DNA of 40,983 bases, taken from contig JAHJSB010000057.1 in assembly GCA_018830285.1 (NCBI GenBank), forward strand, positions 1 to 40,983, in the 5' to 3' direction. The notes below the pieces were generated by a model. The model saw nothing but the letters and a program-made list of their open reading frames with translations, did no database searches and had not been told where the DNA came from. The stretch is from Alphaproteobacteria bacterium (GTDB lineage Bacteria > Pseudomonadota > Alphaproteobacteria > Caulobacterales > Hyphomonadaceae). Positions 16,928 through 26,181 of the stretch are shown here, piece by piece. Each line of letters opens with the position of its first letter. Within the stretch, counting starts at the first letter, position 1. Position numbers and translations under genes: made by a program.

Positions 16928-18229
16928 ATGCCCGTCACGATTAATTCCCCGTTAACCCTGCCGAGCGGCCTGACCTTCCCGAACCGTTTGGTGAAGGCCG
17001 CCATGACAGAGGGACTCGCCGATCCGCGCAACAGGGTAACTGAGGAACATCTGACCCTTTATCGCCGCTGGGCCGAGGGCGGGGCAGGCGGCCTGATCAC
17101 CGGAAATGTCCAGATTGACCGCCATCATCTGGAACGCGTCGGCAATGTCGTGATCGATGCGAGCACCGGAGAAGACGAGATGGACGGCTTCTCACGCTGG
17201 GCCGAGGCCGCCAAGTCCAGGGGCGCCGCGCTGATCATGCAGGTCAGTCATGCCGGTCGCCAGACGCCAAAACTTGTGAATCCCTGCCCGGCGGCCCCAA
17301 GCCCCGTCGCGCTTGGCCTGCCGGGCGGCCAGTTCGGTGAGCCGCGCGCCATGACCGCAGACGAGATCGGCGCCGTCGTCGAAGGCTTCGGCCGCGCCGC
17401 GAAGGTCGCCGAGCGCACCGGTTTTGACGGCGTTCAGGTCCATGCCGCACACGGCTACTTGCTGAGCTCCTTCCTGTCGCCGCTGGCCAACCGGCGCGAG
17501 GATGACTGGGGCGGCCCGCTGGAAAACCGCGCGCGCCTGCTGGTGGACTGTGTCCGCGAGGCCAAAGTGCAGGGCGGGGCAGGCTTTTCGGTCTCGGTGA
17601 AGCTCAATTCCGCCGATTTCCAGAAAGGCGGCTTCAGCCACGCGGACTGCCTTATGGTCATCGACATTCTGAATGGGCTGGGCGTTGATTTCGTGGAGAT
17701 TTCCGGCGGCAATTACGAGCAGCCCAAGATGATGGACATGGAAGGCCTGGAGCCCTCGTTTGAAGAAACCAGGCGCACCTCCACCCGCGAACGGGAGGCT
17801 TACTTCCTTTCCTATGCCAAATCCGTCCAGGACCGGGCCAGCATGCCCCTGATGGTCACAGGCGGCTTCCGGACGCTGAACGGCATGAATGCTGCGCTCG
17901 AATCGGGCGAAGCGGACCTGATCGGCATCGGGCGCCCGCTCTGCGTTGACACGGCAACGCCGGCGAAGCTGCTGGCCGGTAAAATCGAGACCGCCGACCG
18001 CTGGGAGGCGCAATTGCGCATCGGTCCGGGCCTGTTCGGGCCGAATTCGCCGATCAAGCTGGTCAAGGCCCTTAACGGTTTTGGCGCACAGGGATGGTAT
18101 TATGAACAGCTTCGCTTGCTGGCGGCGGGAAAGGCGCCCAACCCCAAACTCGGCGTTCTCAAGGCCTTCATGGCCCATCAGAAGCGGGAAACCCGGAGTG
18201 CCAAGGCGTGGCGGGCCGCGATGCCTTGA
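16928..18229 (+). CDS. NADH:flavin oxidoreductase, Old Yellow Enzyme family
   Basis: This is a 433-residue protein. The ATG at 16928 follows GGGAGA (16917-16922); an upstream in-frame ATG at 16853 would read through the parE start and was rejected. The TIM barrel carries the FMN/substrate residues in NRLVKAAMTEGLAD, LIMQVSHAGRQ, GFDGVQVHAAHGYLLSSFL, SPLANRREDDWGG and NRARLL, and the barrel-end phosphate grip near LMVTGGFRT and DLIGIGRPL. There is no C-terminal FAD/NAD domain, so this is the single-domain type, which reduces activated C=C bonds with NAD(P)H. The physiological substrate is unknown. It begins 53 bases from the parE start, with the two genes divergent. Confidence 0.88.
   Translation: MPVTINSPLTLPSGLTFPNRLVKAAMTEGLADPRNRVTEEHLTLYRRWAEGGAGGLITGNVQIDRHHLERVGNVVIDASTGEDEMDGFSRWAEAAKSRGAALIMQVSHAGRQTPKLVNPCPAAPSPVALGLPGGQFGEPRAMTADEIGAVVEGFGRAAKVAERTGFDGVQVHAAHGYLLSSFLSPLANRREDDWGGPLENRARLLVDCVREAKVQGGAGFSVSVKLNSADFQKGGFSHADCLMVIDILNGLGVDFVEISGGNYEQPKMMDMEGLEPSFEETRRTSTREREAYFLSYAKSVQDRASMPLMVTGGFRTLNGMNAALESGEADLIGIGRPLCVDTATPAKLLAGKIETADRWEAQLRIGPGLFGPNSPIKLVKALNGFGAQGWYYEQLRLLAAGKAPNPKLGVLKAFMAHQKRETRSAKAWRAAMP
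16941..16956. promoter_or_regulatory. Full CtrA-type binding site (TTAA-N7-TTAAC)
   Basis: TTAA (16941-16944), seven bases, then TTAAC (16952-16956) is an exact match to the CtrA full-site consensus known from Caulobacter. It lies 67-82 bases upstream of the parE start and a few codons inside the OYE-family gene. A full match is rare in GC-rich DNA; I saw no other in this window. Confidence 0.55.
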
Positions 18230-18394
18230 TTTCAGGCAGATTTCCATTTCCCCAGAATCTTGCGCATTCTTCGGGTTGAAGCAGGGCCCCCTGCAATCCA
18301 CATCTTAGTCAATCGTTCGCCTTTCTTCATGACTGTCGGGCAGAGTAAAAGGGGTTGCCGCCATGCGGGGCCCATATTCCAAGGAGGCATTAAA

Positions 18395-20812
18395 ATGCCA
18401 GTACTGAAGAACCTTCCGGTGTTGCCGCTACGGGACATCGTTGTTTTTCCGGACATGGTCGCCCCTCTCTTCGTGGGCCGCGACAAGTCCGTGCGTGCGC
18501 TCGAAATGATTGACGAGGGCGATAATGAAATCATGCTGGTGGCCCAGCGCGACGCCGCGATCGACGATCCCGGCGCCGATGACGTGCACGAGATCGGCAC
18601 GGTCGCCACCATTCTCCAGCTTCTGAAACTGCCTGACGGTACCGTGAAGGTCCTCGTCGAAGGCCAGGCACGTGCGCGCCTGCAAAAACTGCATGATCGC
18701 GGCGACTATTTCGAGGCGGAAGTCGAAACCATTCCCGAGGCCGATTCCGACGGCGGCGACGTTCAGGCCCTGATGCGTGCCGTTCAGGAGCAGTTCGAGA
18801 ATTATGTAAAACTGAACCGCAAGATTCCGCCGGAATCCGTCACCACGATCGGCCAACTGACCGAGCCGGGCAAACTGGCAGACGCCGTTGCCTCGCAATT
18901 GTCGGTGAAGATTTCCGACAAGCAGGAACTGCTCGAACTTTCCGACATCAAGGACCGCCTCGAAAAGGTGTTCGCCCTGATGGAAGGCGAGATGGGCATG
19001 CTGCAAATGGAGCGGAAGATCAAAAACCGCGTCAAGCGGCAGATGGAGAAGACCCAGCGCGAATATTACCTCAACGAACAAATGAAGGCGATCCAGCGCG
19101 AGCTGGGCGAACAGGGCGGCGACGGCGGCGAACGCGACGAAGCGGCCGAACTGGAGCAGAAAATCGCCGATACGCCTTTCTCCGAGGAAGCCCGCGCCAA
19201 GGCCGAAGCCGAGGTCAAGAAACTGCGTCAGATGTCTCCGATGTCTGCCGAATCCACCGTCGTGCGCAATTATCTCGACTGGCTCCTGTCCCTGCCATGG
19301 GGCAAGCGCAAGGATATCCAGACCGATCTCGCAAAAGCCGAGAAGCAGCTTGATGACGACCATTATGGTCTCGAGAAGGTCAAGGAACGGATCCTCGAAT
19401 ACCTTGCCGTGCAGAAACGCACCGGCAAGCTGAAAGGCCCGATCCTCTGCCTCGTCGGCCCTCCAGGCGTCGGCAAGACCTCGCTCGGCAAGTCCATCGC
19501 CGAAGCCACGGGACGCGACTTCGTGCGCGTGTCGCTGGGCGGCGTGCGCGACGAATCCGAGATTCGCGGTCACCGGCGCACCTATATAGGCTCGATGCCG
19601 GGCCGGATCGTGCAGTCGCTGAAAAAGGCGAAGACCGGTAACCCGCTCTTCCTGCTGGATGAGATCGACAAGATGGGCATGGACCATCGCGGCGATCCTG
19701 CGTCAGCCCTGCTTGAGGTGCTCGATCCGGAACAGAACGCCACGTTCAACGACCACTATCTTGAAGTCGACTATGACCTTTCGGATGTGATGTTTGTCAC
19801 CACGGCGAACTCGCTCAACATGCCCCAGCCCTTGCTGGACCGCATGGAGATCATCCGGATCGCGGGCTATACCGAGGACGAGAAGGTCGAGATCACCAAG
19901 CGTCACCTGATCCCTCAGGTGCGTGAGGATCATGGCCTGAAAGCCGACGAATGGATCGTCACCGACGAAGCCGTTCGCGACCTTGCGCGGTACTATACAA
20001 GAGAGGCCGGTGTCCGGTCGCTCAAGCGTGAGATTGCGCGGCTCGCCCGCAAGGTCGTGCGCAAGCTTGCGACCGACGAGACGCTGACCACCGTCACGAT
20101 CACGGCGCAGTCCCTGCCGGACTATGCCGGCGTGCGGAAGTTCCGTTACGGCCTGGCCGACGTGACCGATCAGGTCGGTGCGGTCACAGGCCTTGCCTGG
20201 ACCGAATCCGGTGGCGACCTTCTCACCATCGAGGCGGTCAAGATGCCGGGTCGTGGCAACATGAAGGTCACGGGCAACCTGCGCGACGTGATGAAGGAAT
20301 CGATACAGGCGGCCAGCTCGCTTGTCCGGTCCCGGTCTGTCATTCTCGGCATCAAGCCGACCGTGTTCAGCACCAATGACATCCACGTGCACGTTCCCGA
20401 TGGCGCAACGCCCAAGGACGGGCCGAGTGCCGGTGCGGCCATGACCACGGCCATCGTGTCTTTGCTGACCGGTATCCCGGTCAACCGGGAAGTCGCGATG
20501 ACGGGCGAAATCTCGCTGCGTGGACGTGTCCTGCCGATCGGCGGCCTGAAGGAGAAACTCCTTGCGGCCCTGCGCGGCGGCATCAAGACGGTGCTGATCC
20601 CGGAAGAGAACGAGAAGGATCTCGAGGACATTCCGGACAATGTGAAGACCGGTCTCCGGATCATCCCGGTGTCGGACATCAATGAAGTGCTCGAGCTTGC
20701 GCTCAGCGGCCCATTGAGCCCGATCGTCTGGTCCGAAGCCGACGAAGCTGCCCTCCAGGCGAGCCTCTCCGGCCAGCCAGCTGCCGCGTCGGACACCGTG
20801 CGTACGCACTAG
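18395..20812 (+). CDS. lon: ATP-dependent protease Lon
   Basis: This is an 805-residue protein. The ATG at 18395 follows a perfect AAGGAGG ribosome site (18381-18387); longer in-frame starts lie in the leader. The N-terminal LON substrate domain starts at [23 protein letters not shown]. The AAA+ module has Walker [10 protein letters not shown] at about 355-363 and Walker [12 protein letters not shown]. The proteolytic domain has the Ser-Lys dyad at about S678 ([10 protein letters not shown]) and K721 ([10 protein letters not shown]). This is close to E. coli numbering and full length. Lon degrades misfolded and regulatory proteins in the cytoplasm; in Caulobacter it also clears CcrM and DnaA. 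It ends at a strong terminator, followed by tRNA-Val. Confidence 0.96.
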   Translation: MPVLKNLPVLPLRDIVVFPDMVAPLFVGRDKSVRALEMIDEGDNEIMLVAQRDAAIDDPGADDVHEIGTVATILQLLKLPDGTVKVLVEGQARARLQKLHDRGDYFEAEVETIPEADSDGGDVQALMRAVQEQFENYVKLNRKIPPESVTTIGQLTEPGKLADAVASQLSVKISDKQELLELSDIKDRLEKVFALMEGEMGMLQMERKIKNRVKRQMEKTQREYYLNEQMKAIQRELGEQGGDGGERDEAAELEQKIADTPFSEEARAKAEAEVKKLRQMSPMSAESTVVRNYLDWLLSLPWGKRKDIQTDLAKAEKQLDDDHYGLEKVKERILEYLAVQKRTGKLKGPILCLVGPPGVGKTSLGKSIAEATGRDFVRVSLGGVRDESEIRGHRRTYIGSMPGRIVQSLKKAKTGNPLFLLDEIDKMGMDHRGDPASALLEVLDPEQNATFNDHYLEVDYDLSDVMFVTTANSLNMPQPLLDRMEIIRIAGYTEDEKVEITKRHLIPQVREDHGLKADEWIVTDEAVRDLARYYTREAGVRSLKREIARLARKVVRKLATDETLTTVTITAQSLPDYAGVRKFRYGLADVTDQVGAVTGLAWTESGGDLLTIEAVKMPGRGNMKVTGNLRDVMKESIQAASSLVRSRSVILGIKPTVFSTNDIHVHVPDGATPKDGPSAGAAMTTAIVSLLTGIPVNREVAMTGEISLRGRVLPIGGLKEKLLAALRGGIKTVLIPEENEKDLEDIPDNVKTGLRIIPVSDINEVLELALSGPLSPIVWSEADEAALQASLSGQPAAASDTVRTH

Positions 20813-20831
20813 TCCCTGATACAGAAATTGC

Positions 20832-20870
20832 AGACGGCCGCCCAAAAGCTGGGCGGCCGTCTTGCTTTTT
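20832..20870 (+). terminator. Strong rho-independent terminator after lon
   Basis: There is a perfect 13-bp stem (20832-20844 with 20850-20862), a 5-base loop AAAGC, and a T-rich tail TGCTTTTT ending at 20870. It lies 19 bases past the lon stop and 30 bases before the tRNA gene. Confidence 0.93.
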
Positions 20871-20900
20871 GATTCCAGTCCCGGCATCTAGCCGGTTGTG

Positions 20901-20976
20901 GGGCGGTTAGCTCAGTTGGTAGAGCATCTCGTTTACACCGAGAGGGTCAGCGGTTCGAGCCCGTTACCGCCCACCA
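20901..20976 (+). tRNA. tRNA-Val (anticodon UAC)
   Basis: This 76-base cloverleaf has acceptor arms GGGCGGT (20901-20907) and ACCGCCC (20966-20972). The D arm is GCTC/GAGC, and the anticodon stem TCTCG/CGAGA surrounds the loop TTTACAC, giving anticodon TAC (Val). The T loop is TTCGAGC with stem AGCGG/CCGTT. The discriminator A and CCA (20974-20976) are encoded in the DNA. No integrase or 3'-end duplicate is visible nearby. Confidence 0.96.
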
Positions 20977-21110
20977 CTAGACACTGCAGATTGCGCATAT
21001 TCCGTGCTGCGGCTTTTTTGCATGTCGCGGGACTATCGTTTTCCGACCCACGTCCTGTGCGGTCGCGTCAGATCCTTGCGTCACGGCCCCGACAAGATGG
21101 TCTACAGCAC

Positions 21111-22808
21111 TCAGGCTTTGGTCACTTCAGCGCTGAGGCGGTCACGCAGGTCCCGTTTGATGAATTTTCCGCTGGCATTCCGCGGCAGGGCGTCGTCCAG
21201 AAACCAGATGTAACGGGGCGACTTGTGCTTTGCCATTATTGCCTCGCAATGATCCCGCAGCGCTTGCTCTGAGAGAGTCTCGCCATGCTTTAAGACTACC
21301 GCAATCCCGACTTCTTCGCCGAGGCGTTCATCGGGAACGCCAAACACGCAACACTCAGCGACGGCGTCGTGTCTGTAGACAGTGGCCTCAACCTCGGCGC
21401 AATAGATGTTCTCTCCCCCACGCAGGACCATGTCCTTCTTGCGGTCGACGATGAAGATGAAGCCATCTTCGTCGATACGGGCAATGTCGCCTGTATGAAG
21501 CCAGCCATCGGTAATGGATTCGGCGGTGGCCTCGGGGCGGTTGATGTAGCCCTTGATCACGGACGAGCCCTTGATCCACAATTCGCCAACCTGGCCAGGC
21601 TTCAACGTATTGCCGTCATCATCGACGCATTTGGCTTCGAAGTTTGGCATGGCCGGACCGGCGCTGTCGGGCTTGTCGACAAAGAAATCCGCTGCGATCG
21701 AGGTGATGATCCCGCAGGTTTCGGTCATGCCGTAACCTGTGCTTGGACGCGCGGTGGCCACCTGGGACTCGATCTTGTGTACCAGGTCCGGTGGCACCTG
21801 TGCGCCGCCGCCGGATAGCGAGGTTAGGCTCGACGTGTCGGTGGTGGCGAAGTCGGGATGGCCAATCAGTTCGCGTGCCATGACCGGGACGCCGCTCATC
21901 GACGTTACCCGTTCCCGGGCGATCAGGCGCAGCGCCTCTCCGGCATCCCAGCGGTACATCAGCACCAGCGCTCCGCCTGCGGCCGTCGTCGCATAGGCGC
22001 CACAATTATTGGCGGTTACGTGGAACAGCGGTGTCGTAATCAATGTCGTCGGGATCGGCGGTGTGACCGGTGGCGCCTCACCAGTTGCCTTTTGGGTAGC
22101 GAGCGCAGACGAGGCGGCGGCGTACATCAGGTTGAACAGGTTGGACACGCAGCCGCGATGGGTGAGTTGCGCGCCTTTCGGGTTTCCGGTGGTGCCAGAC
22201 GTGTAGAAAATGCAGGCGTCGGAATCCGGGTCGACCGACACATCGGGCATGGCGCCGCCATGGGAAATGACGTCGGACCAGGGTGTCACAGCGCTTGGCG
22301 CGTCCGGGATGCGGACGCCCACGAGCTTCAGGTTCGCTGTCAGGTCCGGGCGTCCCTGCAATCGGTCAAGGCGTTCGGCGTCGAGGAACACGACCTTGGG
22401 TTCGGAGTCGGAGATCGCGTAAGCCATCTCTTCTGTGGTCCACCACGCATTCATGCCGACCACAGCGATCCCGGAACACACACAGGCCCAGTAGATCAGC
22501 ATCCATTCAGGATAGTTGCGCATCGCGATAGCGACGCGATCACCTGACTGCACGCCTTGGGCGCTCAGCCACGATGCGATGGCGTTCACCCGTTCGTGCG
22601 CCTCGCCATAAGTCAGGCGCTCTTGTTCATAGATAAGGTAAGGCCGGTCGGCGAACTGGATCGTTGACAGCCAGACTTCGCGTACGGTGAGGGGCGCATT
22701 CTTGTAGATACGGATGCGGTTTCCGAGCACGTCAGCTTCAGAGATCTCAAACGGACCATCGGGGCCGGTCAGCTCGTCGCGCGCCTTGAGGAGTTCCTTG
22801 TAATGCAT
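21111..22808 (-). CDS. AMP-dependent acyl-CoA synthetase (fatty-acid-CoA ligase type)
   Basis: This is a 565-residue class I adenylate-forming enzyme. FYTSGTTGNPKGAQLTHRG (about 201-219) is the ATP phosphate loop (A3). ARPSTGYGMTETCG is A5, and LHTGDIARIDEDGFIFIVDRKKD is A7/A8. LPRNASGKFIKRDLRD near the end carries the A10 lysine needed for adenylation. The N-terminal part (TVREVWLSTIQFADRPYLIYEQERLTYGEA) is of the long/medium-chain acid ligase type; the exact acid cannot be told. The start at 22808 lies behind an AGAGAG-type purine run. It is on the same strand as the EmrAB genes but separated by a 197-base spacer, so it probably has its own promoter. Confidence 0.88.
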   Translation of the reverse strand: MHYKELLKARDELTGPDGPFEISEADVLGNRIRIYKNAPLTVREVWLSTIQFADRPYLIYEQERLTYGEAHERVNAIASWLSAQGVQSGDRVAIAMRNYPEWMLIYWACVCSGIAVVGMNAWWTTEEMAYAISDSEPKVVFLDAERLDRLQGRPDLTANLKLVGVRIPDAPSAVTPWSDVISHGGAMPDVSVDPDSDACIFYTSGTTGNPKGAQLTHRGCVSNLFNLMYAAASSALATQKATGEAPPVTPPIPTTLITTPLFHVTANNCGAYATTAAGGALVLMYRWDAGEALRLIARERVTSMSGVPVMARELIGHPDFATTDTSSLTSLSGGGAQVPPDLVHKIESQVATARPSTGYGMTETCGIITSIAADFFVDKPDSAGPAMPNFEAKCVDDDGNTLKPGQVGELWIKGSSVIKGYINRPEATAESITDGWLHTGDIARIDEDGFIFIVDRKKDMVLRGGENIYCAEVEATVYRHDAVAECCVFGVPDERLGEEVGIAVVLKHGETLSEQALRDHCEAIMAKHKSPRYIWFLDDALPRNASGKFIKRDLRDRLSAEVTKA

Positions 22809-23005
22809 GGCTCTCTTTTATTCTCCCTGAAGCGCAATTCCTGAAACCTACACATACAGACGGATCGATGCCCGACAAGCTTTCCGCGACGTCGATCTGC
22901 GTCAGGATATGGACACATCCGAGCTGACGTGAAGCTCAGTTCCGCCAATAAAAACTGCTGCATGGAGAGGTGGAGCAGGCGATATTCGGATCGCGCCTGT
23001 CTCGG

Positions 23006-24655
23006 TTACGGCTGTGCTGCCTTGTTCTCCGGCTTTGGCATAAGCAAGATAAACGCCAGAACAATTGCAAATCCGCATGCGCAAACCAGGAAGCAGTCGC
23101 GAAAGGCCAGCACCATGGCTTCGCGGCGGACCGTATCCGCGATGGGACTAAACGCGCTGATATAGGCCTGCTGAAACGGCTCTCCACTCGCCATTGCAGC
23201 CCACATGTTCTGCTGGTGTTGATACAGGAGTTCCGGGTTGCTTTCGGTCATGGCCGACGAAATGTGCTCGCCATGAAAGATATTTCGCCTTTGCAGCAGA
23301 ATCGCCAGCATGGAGACGCCAAACGCGCCGCCCACCTGCATCAGGAACGATGCCGCTCCAGCCGCGCTGGCGAGCAAGTTTGCGGGAACGCCACGAATGG
23401 CTGTGGTGTTGGCCGGCGGCATGCAAAAGCTGATGCCGACGCGGCTGAGAACGATCCAGCCGATGAGCGTCCAATACGGGGTCGCCGCGCCGACACCAGC
23501 CATCAGGTACATCGACGCGCCAAAACAAGTGACGCCAAATGCAAGCAATACCCGCGCGTCAAACCGGTCGCTGAGGCGTCCGGCAACCGGAAACCCGACG
23601 ACCATGGCAAGGCCGGCGGGGATCATCATCACGCCGGCGGATGTTGGCGAATAGTTTTGAACGACCTGAACAAAGATCGGGATGAGGTATGTCGAGCCAT
23701 AAATTGCTGTTCCGGTGAATGCGATCACCACGCCAGCGGAGGCAAATTGCCATTGCTTGAAAACGTCCAAATTGAGGGCCGGGAAGGGATGTCTTTGTTC
23801 CCACCAAAAGAAGACGATACCGGCCCCAAGCGACACAGCCAGCCTGATGAGGGCCTTGTCGGAATACCAGCCATCACGGTCACCATTTGCGATGCTTGAT
23901 AGCAATCCGACAACGGCGACTGCGATCAGCAGGAGTCCTATCCAGTCAAGCGGTGGAGCCTTGGTGCCACGAACGCTGTCGCGTTCCGGCATGAGGATGG
24001 CGGCTAGCGGCAATGCGAGCAAGGCGATTGGCACGGTTGCGATGAACACCAGACGCCAGCTGGACAGATCCACTGCAAATCCCCCTAGCGCCGGCCCGAA
24101 AGCAGGCGCGAGAACAACGCCGATGGAGAAAATACCGATCGCGGTCCCTCGCATCTTGTCCTGGAAGGTCTGGAAGATCAGAAACATGGACATGGGTTGA
24201 AGCAGACCGGCAGCTACCCCTTGCATGGCGCGGGCTAGGATGAGAAATTCGAACGTGGAGCTGATCGCTCCGAGTGCGGATCCGCTGATAAACAGTGCCA
24301 GGGCCACCAGATAAGTCGCCCGCGCACCAAACGCGCTCATCGCCCAGGCATTGGCCAGCATCGCGATTGTCGAAGCGGCAAGAAATGCCGTGGACATCCA
24401 CTGGGCCTTGTCCTGCCCGAGGCCAAATGCACCGATGATCGATGGCAGGGCGACGTTGATCGTCGTCGCTGCCAGCATGGTCGATAGCGACCCGCAGAGC
24501 AGGCTGAACAGGAGCAGCCAGCGATAGGAGGCCCCGAATGTTCGAAAGCGCTCTCGCACGGCACTTCCGGCCGTGTCGGGAATATCGAGAGCAAGCGACA
24601 GGGCAGCCTCGTCTCGCTCTGCCCCAACAGTCGCGTCCTCTCGTCTCAGAGTCAC
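23006..24655 (-). CDS. MFS multidrug exporter, EmrB/QacA (DHA2) type with 14 helices
   Basis: This is a 549-residue inner-membrane proton antiporter. The start is GTG (24653-24655), overlapping the stop of the adaptor gene by four bases (GTGA), so translation is probably coupled. Family stretches: TINVALPSIIGAFGLGQDKAQWMSTAFLAAS in helices 1-2, LARAMQGVAAGLLQPMSMFLIF in motif B/C, and GIFSIGVVLAPAFGPALGGFAVD (motif C, antiporter signature). About 14 hydrophobic segments are visible, with a long N-terminal cytoplasmic lead of about 45 residues. It most likely exports hydrophobic toxic compounds through an outer-membrane channel supplied from elsewhere, since no TolC-like gene is in the window. 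Confidence 0.88.
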   Translation of the reverse strand: MTLRREDATVGAERDEAALSLALDIPDTAGSAVRERFRTFGASYRWLLLFSLLCGSLSTMLAATTINVALPSIIGAFGLGQDKAQWMSTAFLAASTIAMLANAWAMSAFGARATYLVALALFISGSALGAISSTFEFLILARAMQGVAAGLLQPMSMFLIFQTFQDKMRGTAIGIFSIGVVLAPAFGPALGGFAVDLSSWRLVFIATVPIALLALPLAAILMPERDSVRGTKAPPLDWIGLLLIAVAVVGLLSSIANGDRDGWYSDKALIRLAVSLGAGIVFFWWEQRHPFPALNLDVFKQWQFASAGVVIAFTGTAIYGSTYLIPIFVQVVQNYSPTSAGVMMIPAGLAMVVGFPVAGRLSDRFDARVLLAFGVTCFGASMYLMAGVGAATPYWTLIGWIVLSRVGISFCMPPANTTAIRGVPANLLASAAGAASFLMQVGGAFGVSMLAILLQRRNIFHGEHISSAMTESNPELLYQHQQNMWAAMASGEPFQQAYISAFSPIADTVRREAMVLAFRDCFLVCACGFAIVLAFILLMPKPENKAAQP

Positions 24656-25803
24656 TTCCTTGCCTTGCGTCGTTCAATGGCGACGCGGACCATTGATCCG
24701 GGACGCAGATGGGCATCGCCTGGGTCAAGATCTATCCGAACCGGTATCCGCTGCGTGATTTTTGTGAATACGCCTGTCGCATTTGGATTGGGCATCAGTG
24801 CGGCTTCGGCAACAGTCAGGTCACGGATCACAGAAACACGGCCAGTGACATTTGCGTCAGGAGCGCTATCGACTTTTATGTGCGCCAGCGCACCGACTTT
24901 GACATAACGCACCTGTGTTTCCTTGATGTTGGCTGACACCCAGACATTTTCCGGGTCATGCAGCAGGGCGACGCGAAACCCGGCCAGTGTCCGTTCTCCA
25001 GCGTCAAAAAACGTTTCATCCACAACGCCATCGATGGGGCTGCGGATCTGGTGTTTCTCGATGATGACTCTTTGACCGTCAGTCTGGGCTCTGGCGCGTT
25101 GCAAGTCCGCTTCGAGAATGTTCAGGTCGTGTTCGACGAGGGATGCGTCGCTTTTGGAAATGACTGCTTCCCGTTCCTTCGCTGAGGATGATGACAGCCG
25201 GGCCTCGGCCCCACGCAGGTTCTGTTGTGCCGCTAGCAGCTTGTTTTGGGCCTGCTCCCAGACGTTCTGCGTGATGAGTCCGGTTTCCTTGAGTCGCAGC
25301 TCACGATCATAGTCTTGCTGCGCAGACGTCAGGTCAGCTTTGGCCGCTTCCACTGCAGCCCGTGCGGATTGCACATCGGCGCGGCTGGCGTCGATGTGCG
25401 TGCCGGACCGCGAGCCGACAAGACCGAGCTGTGTTCGCTCCCGCTGGATTTGCGCGGCAAGGCCATCTTCTTCGGCCAGGTATTCCGTCAGCAAGTGCTG
25501 GGCCTCCCGGTCGTCAATCTGGTAGAGGAGGTCTCCGGCCTTTACCCTGTCTCCGGACGCTACATAGGCAGCTGTGATATTGCCTGAGACGTCGGCTGAT
25601 ACGGACAGGATGTCGGCGGCAATTCGTGCGTCGGATGTGGATACGTAGTGAGAACGATCGATCAACCAGGCACTGACCAGCGCTGTTCCGAGCATCAGCG
25701 ACGTGATCGCGAGAATCAAGCGTGGAGCCAGAAGGCGCTTGCGCCAGCCAAGGGGCATCACCCATTTGGATTTATACTCTTTTCGGATGGTCTTCTGGTC
25801 CAT
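24652..25803 (-). CDS. HlyD/EmrA-type membrane fusion protein
   Basis: This is a 383-residue adaptor. The ATG is at 25803; a longer frame from a TTG at 25866 lacks support. A cytoplasmic lead (MDQKTIRKEYKSKWVMPLG) precedes a single membrane helix, ILAITSLMLGTALVSAWLI (about 31-49). Biotinyl-lipoyl halves follow around ILSVSADVSGNITAAYVASGDRVKAGDLLYQID and HQIRSPIDGVVDETFFDAGE. Between them is a long helical hairpin (about 110-230; ADVQSARAAVEAAKADL and similar). The end is a beta-barrel, RVDLDPGD-like QRIPVRIDLDPGDAHLRPG. It pairs with the downstream MFS pump through the GTGA overlap. The 378-base upstream spacer is shared with the divergent aldehyde dehydrogenase gene and holds a palindrome that may be an operator. 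Confidence 0.88.
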   Translation of the reverse strand: MDQKTIRKEYKSKWVMPLGWRKRLLAPRLILAITSLMLGTALVSAWLIDRSHYVSTSDARIAADILSVSADVSGNITAAYVASGDRVKAGDLLYQIDDREAQHLLTEYLAEEDGLAAQIQRERTQLGLVGSRSGTHIDASRADVQSARAAVEAAKADLTSAQQDYDRELRLKETGLITQNVWEQAQNKLLAAQQNLRGAEARLSSSSAKEREAVISKSDASLVEHDLNILEADLQRARAQTDGQRVIIEKHQIRSPIDGVVDETFFDAGERTLAGFRVALLHDPENVWVSANIKETQVRYVKVGALAHIKVDSAPDANVTGRVSVIRDLTVAEAALMPNPNATGVFTKITQRIPVRIDLDPGDAHLRPGSMVRVAIERRKARK

Positions 25804-26181
25804 ATGATTTCCCGTGAGCTGCCGAAATTTTCCGTCGATCCTCTTCAAACACGTGTGGCAGGACAATTTGCCGCCCGCGTTTCACAAAAGGCAAGATTGA
25901 CGTTGGGGCGGCGTTTCCACCGAATCGTTACGGACGAAACGGAGTCGCTTGAGCGCGGCTCGGCGATTGTGGATTCGGTCATCACCATTTCAGCGTCTGA
26001 AATATCTGCGAAAAGGTCCCGGCATCAAAACACATCCCGGCGATTCGAGGCTGCCGTAGGGACCCGACTGGCGAAAGCGTCAGCTTTCTGCTTCAGTCCG
26101 TCCCGACAAGGCGCTGGCGCGATATTCAGACGACCAGCCCGAAAATGCTGAGACAAGGCACCATTCCGGAGGACCACACGC
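25804..26181. other. 378-base divergent spacer between the emrA-like and aldehyde dehydrogenase genes
   Basis: This must hold the promoters for both outward-facing operons. A weak 115-codon + strand frame (25804-26151) has no ribosome site and non-coding-like codon use, so I do not call it a gene. The palindrome at 25987-26003 lies close to its centre. Hand counting gives 29 G+C of 60 in 25801-25860, clearly below the surrounding genes. Confidence 0.6.
25987..26003. promoter_or_regulatory. Perfect palindrome ATTTCAG-N3-CTGAAAT, candidate operator
   Basis: Seven-base arms with a 3-base CGT centre form a 17-base inverted repeat. It lies 184-200 bases upstream of the emrA-like start and 179-195 upstream of the aldehyde dehydrogenase start. 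The size fits a dimeric TetR or MarR-type regulator, but no regulator gene is adjacent. Confidence 0.5.

Noticed and set aside
18281-18294. GCAGGG-CC-CCCTGC palindrome upstream of lon
   Set aside because: The loop is too short for a clean hairpin, no T run follows, and short GC palindromes are common here. I could not tie it to heat-shock control.
22924-22937. Weak inverted repeat near GAGCTGACGTGAAGCTC between the acyl-CoA synthetase and pump genes
   Set aside because: Only five-base arms; expected by chance.
25804-26151. 115-codon + strand frame in the spacer upstream of the aldehyde dehydrogenase gene
   Set aside because: It has no ribosome site, no recognisable domain, mixed third-position use unlike neighbouring genes, and it covers the likely promoters of both divergent operons.
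20901-26181. tRNA-Val as a proven island attachment site
   Set aside because: No integrase gene and no repeat of the tRNA 3' end was seen, so only the base-composition hint was kept as a finding.
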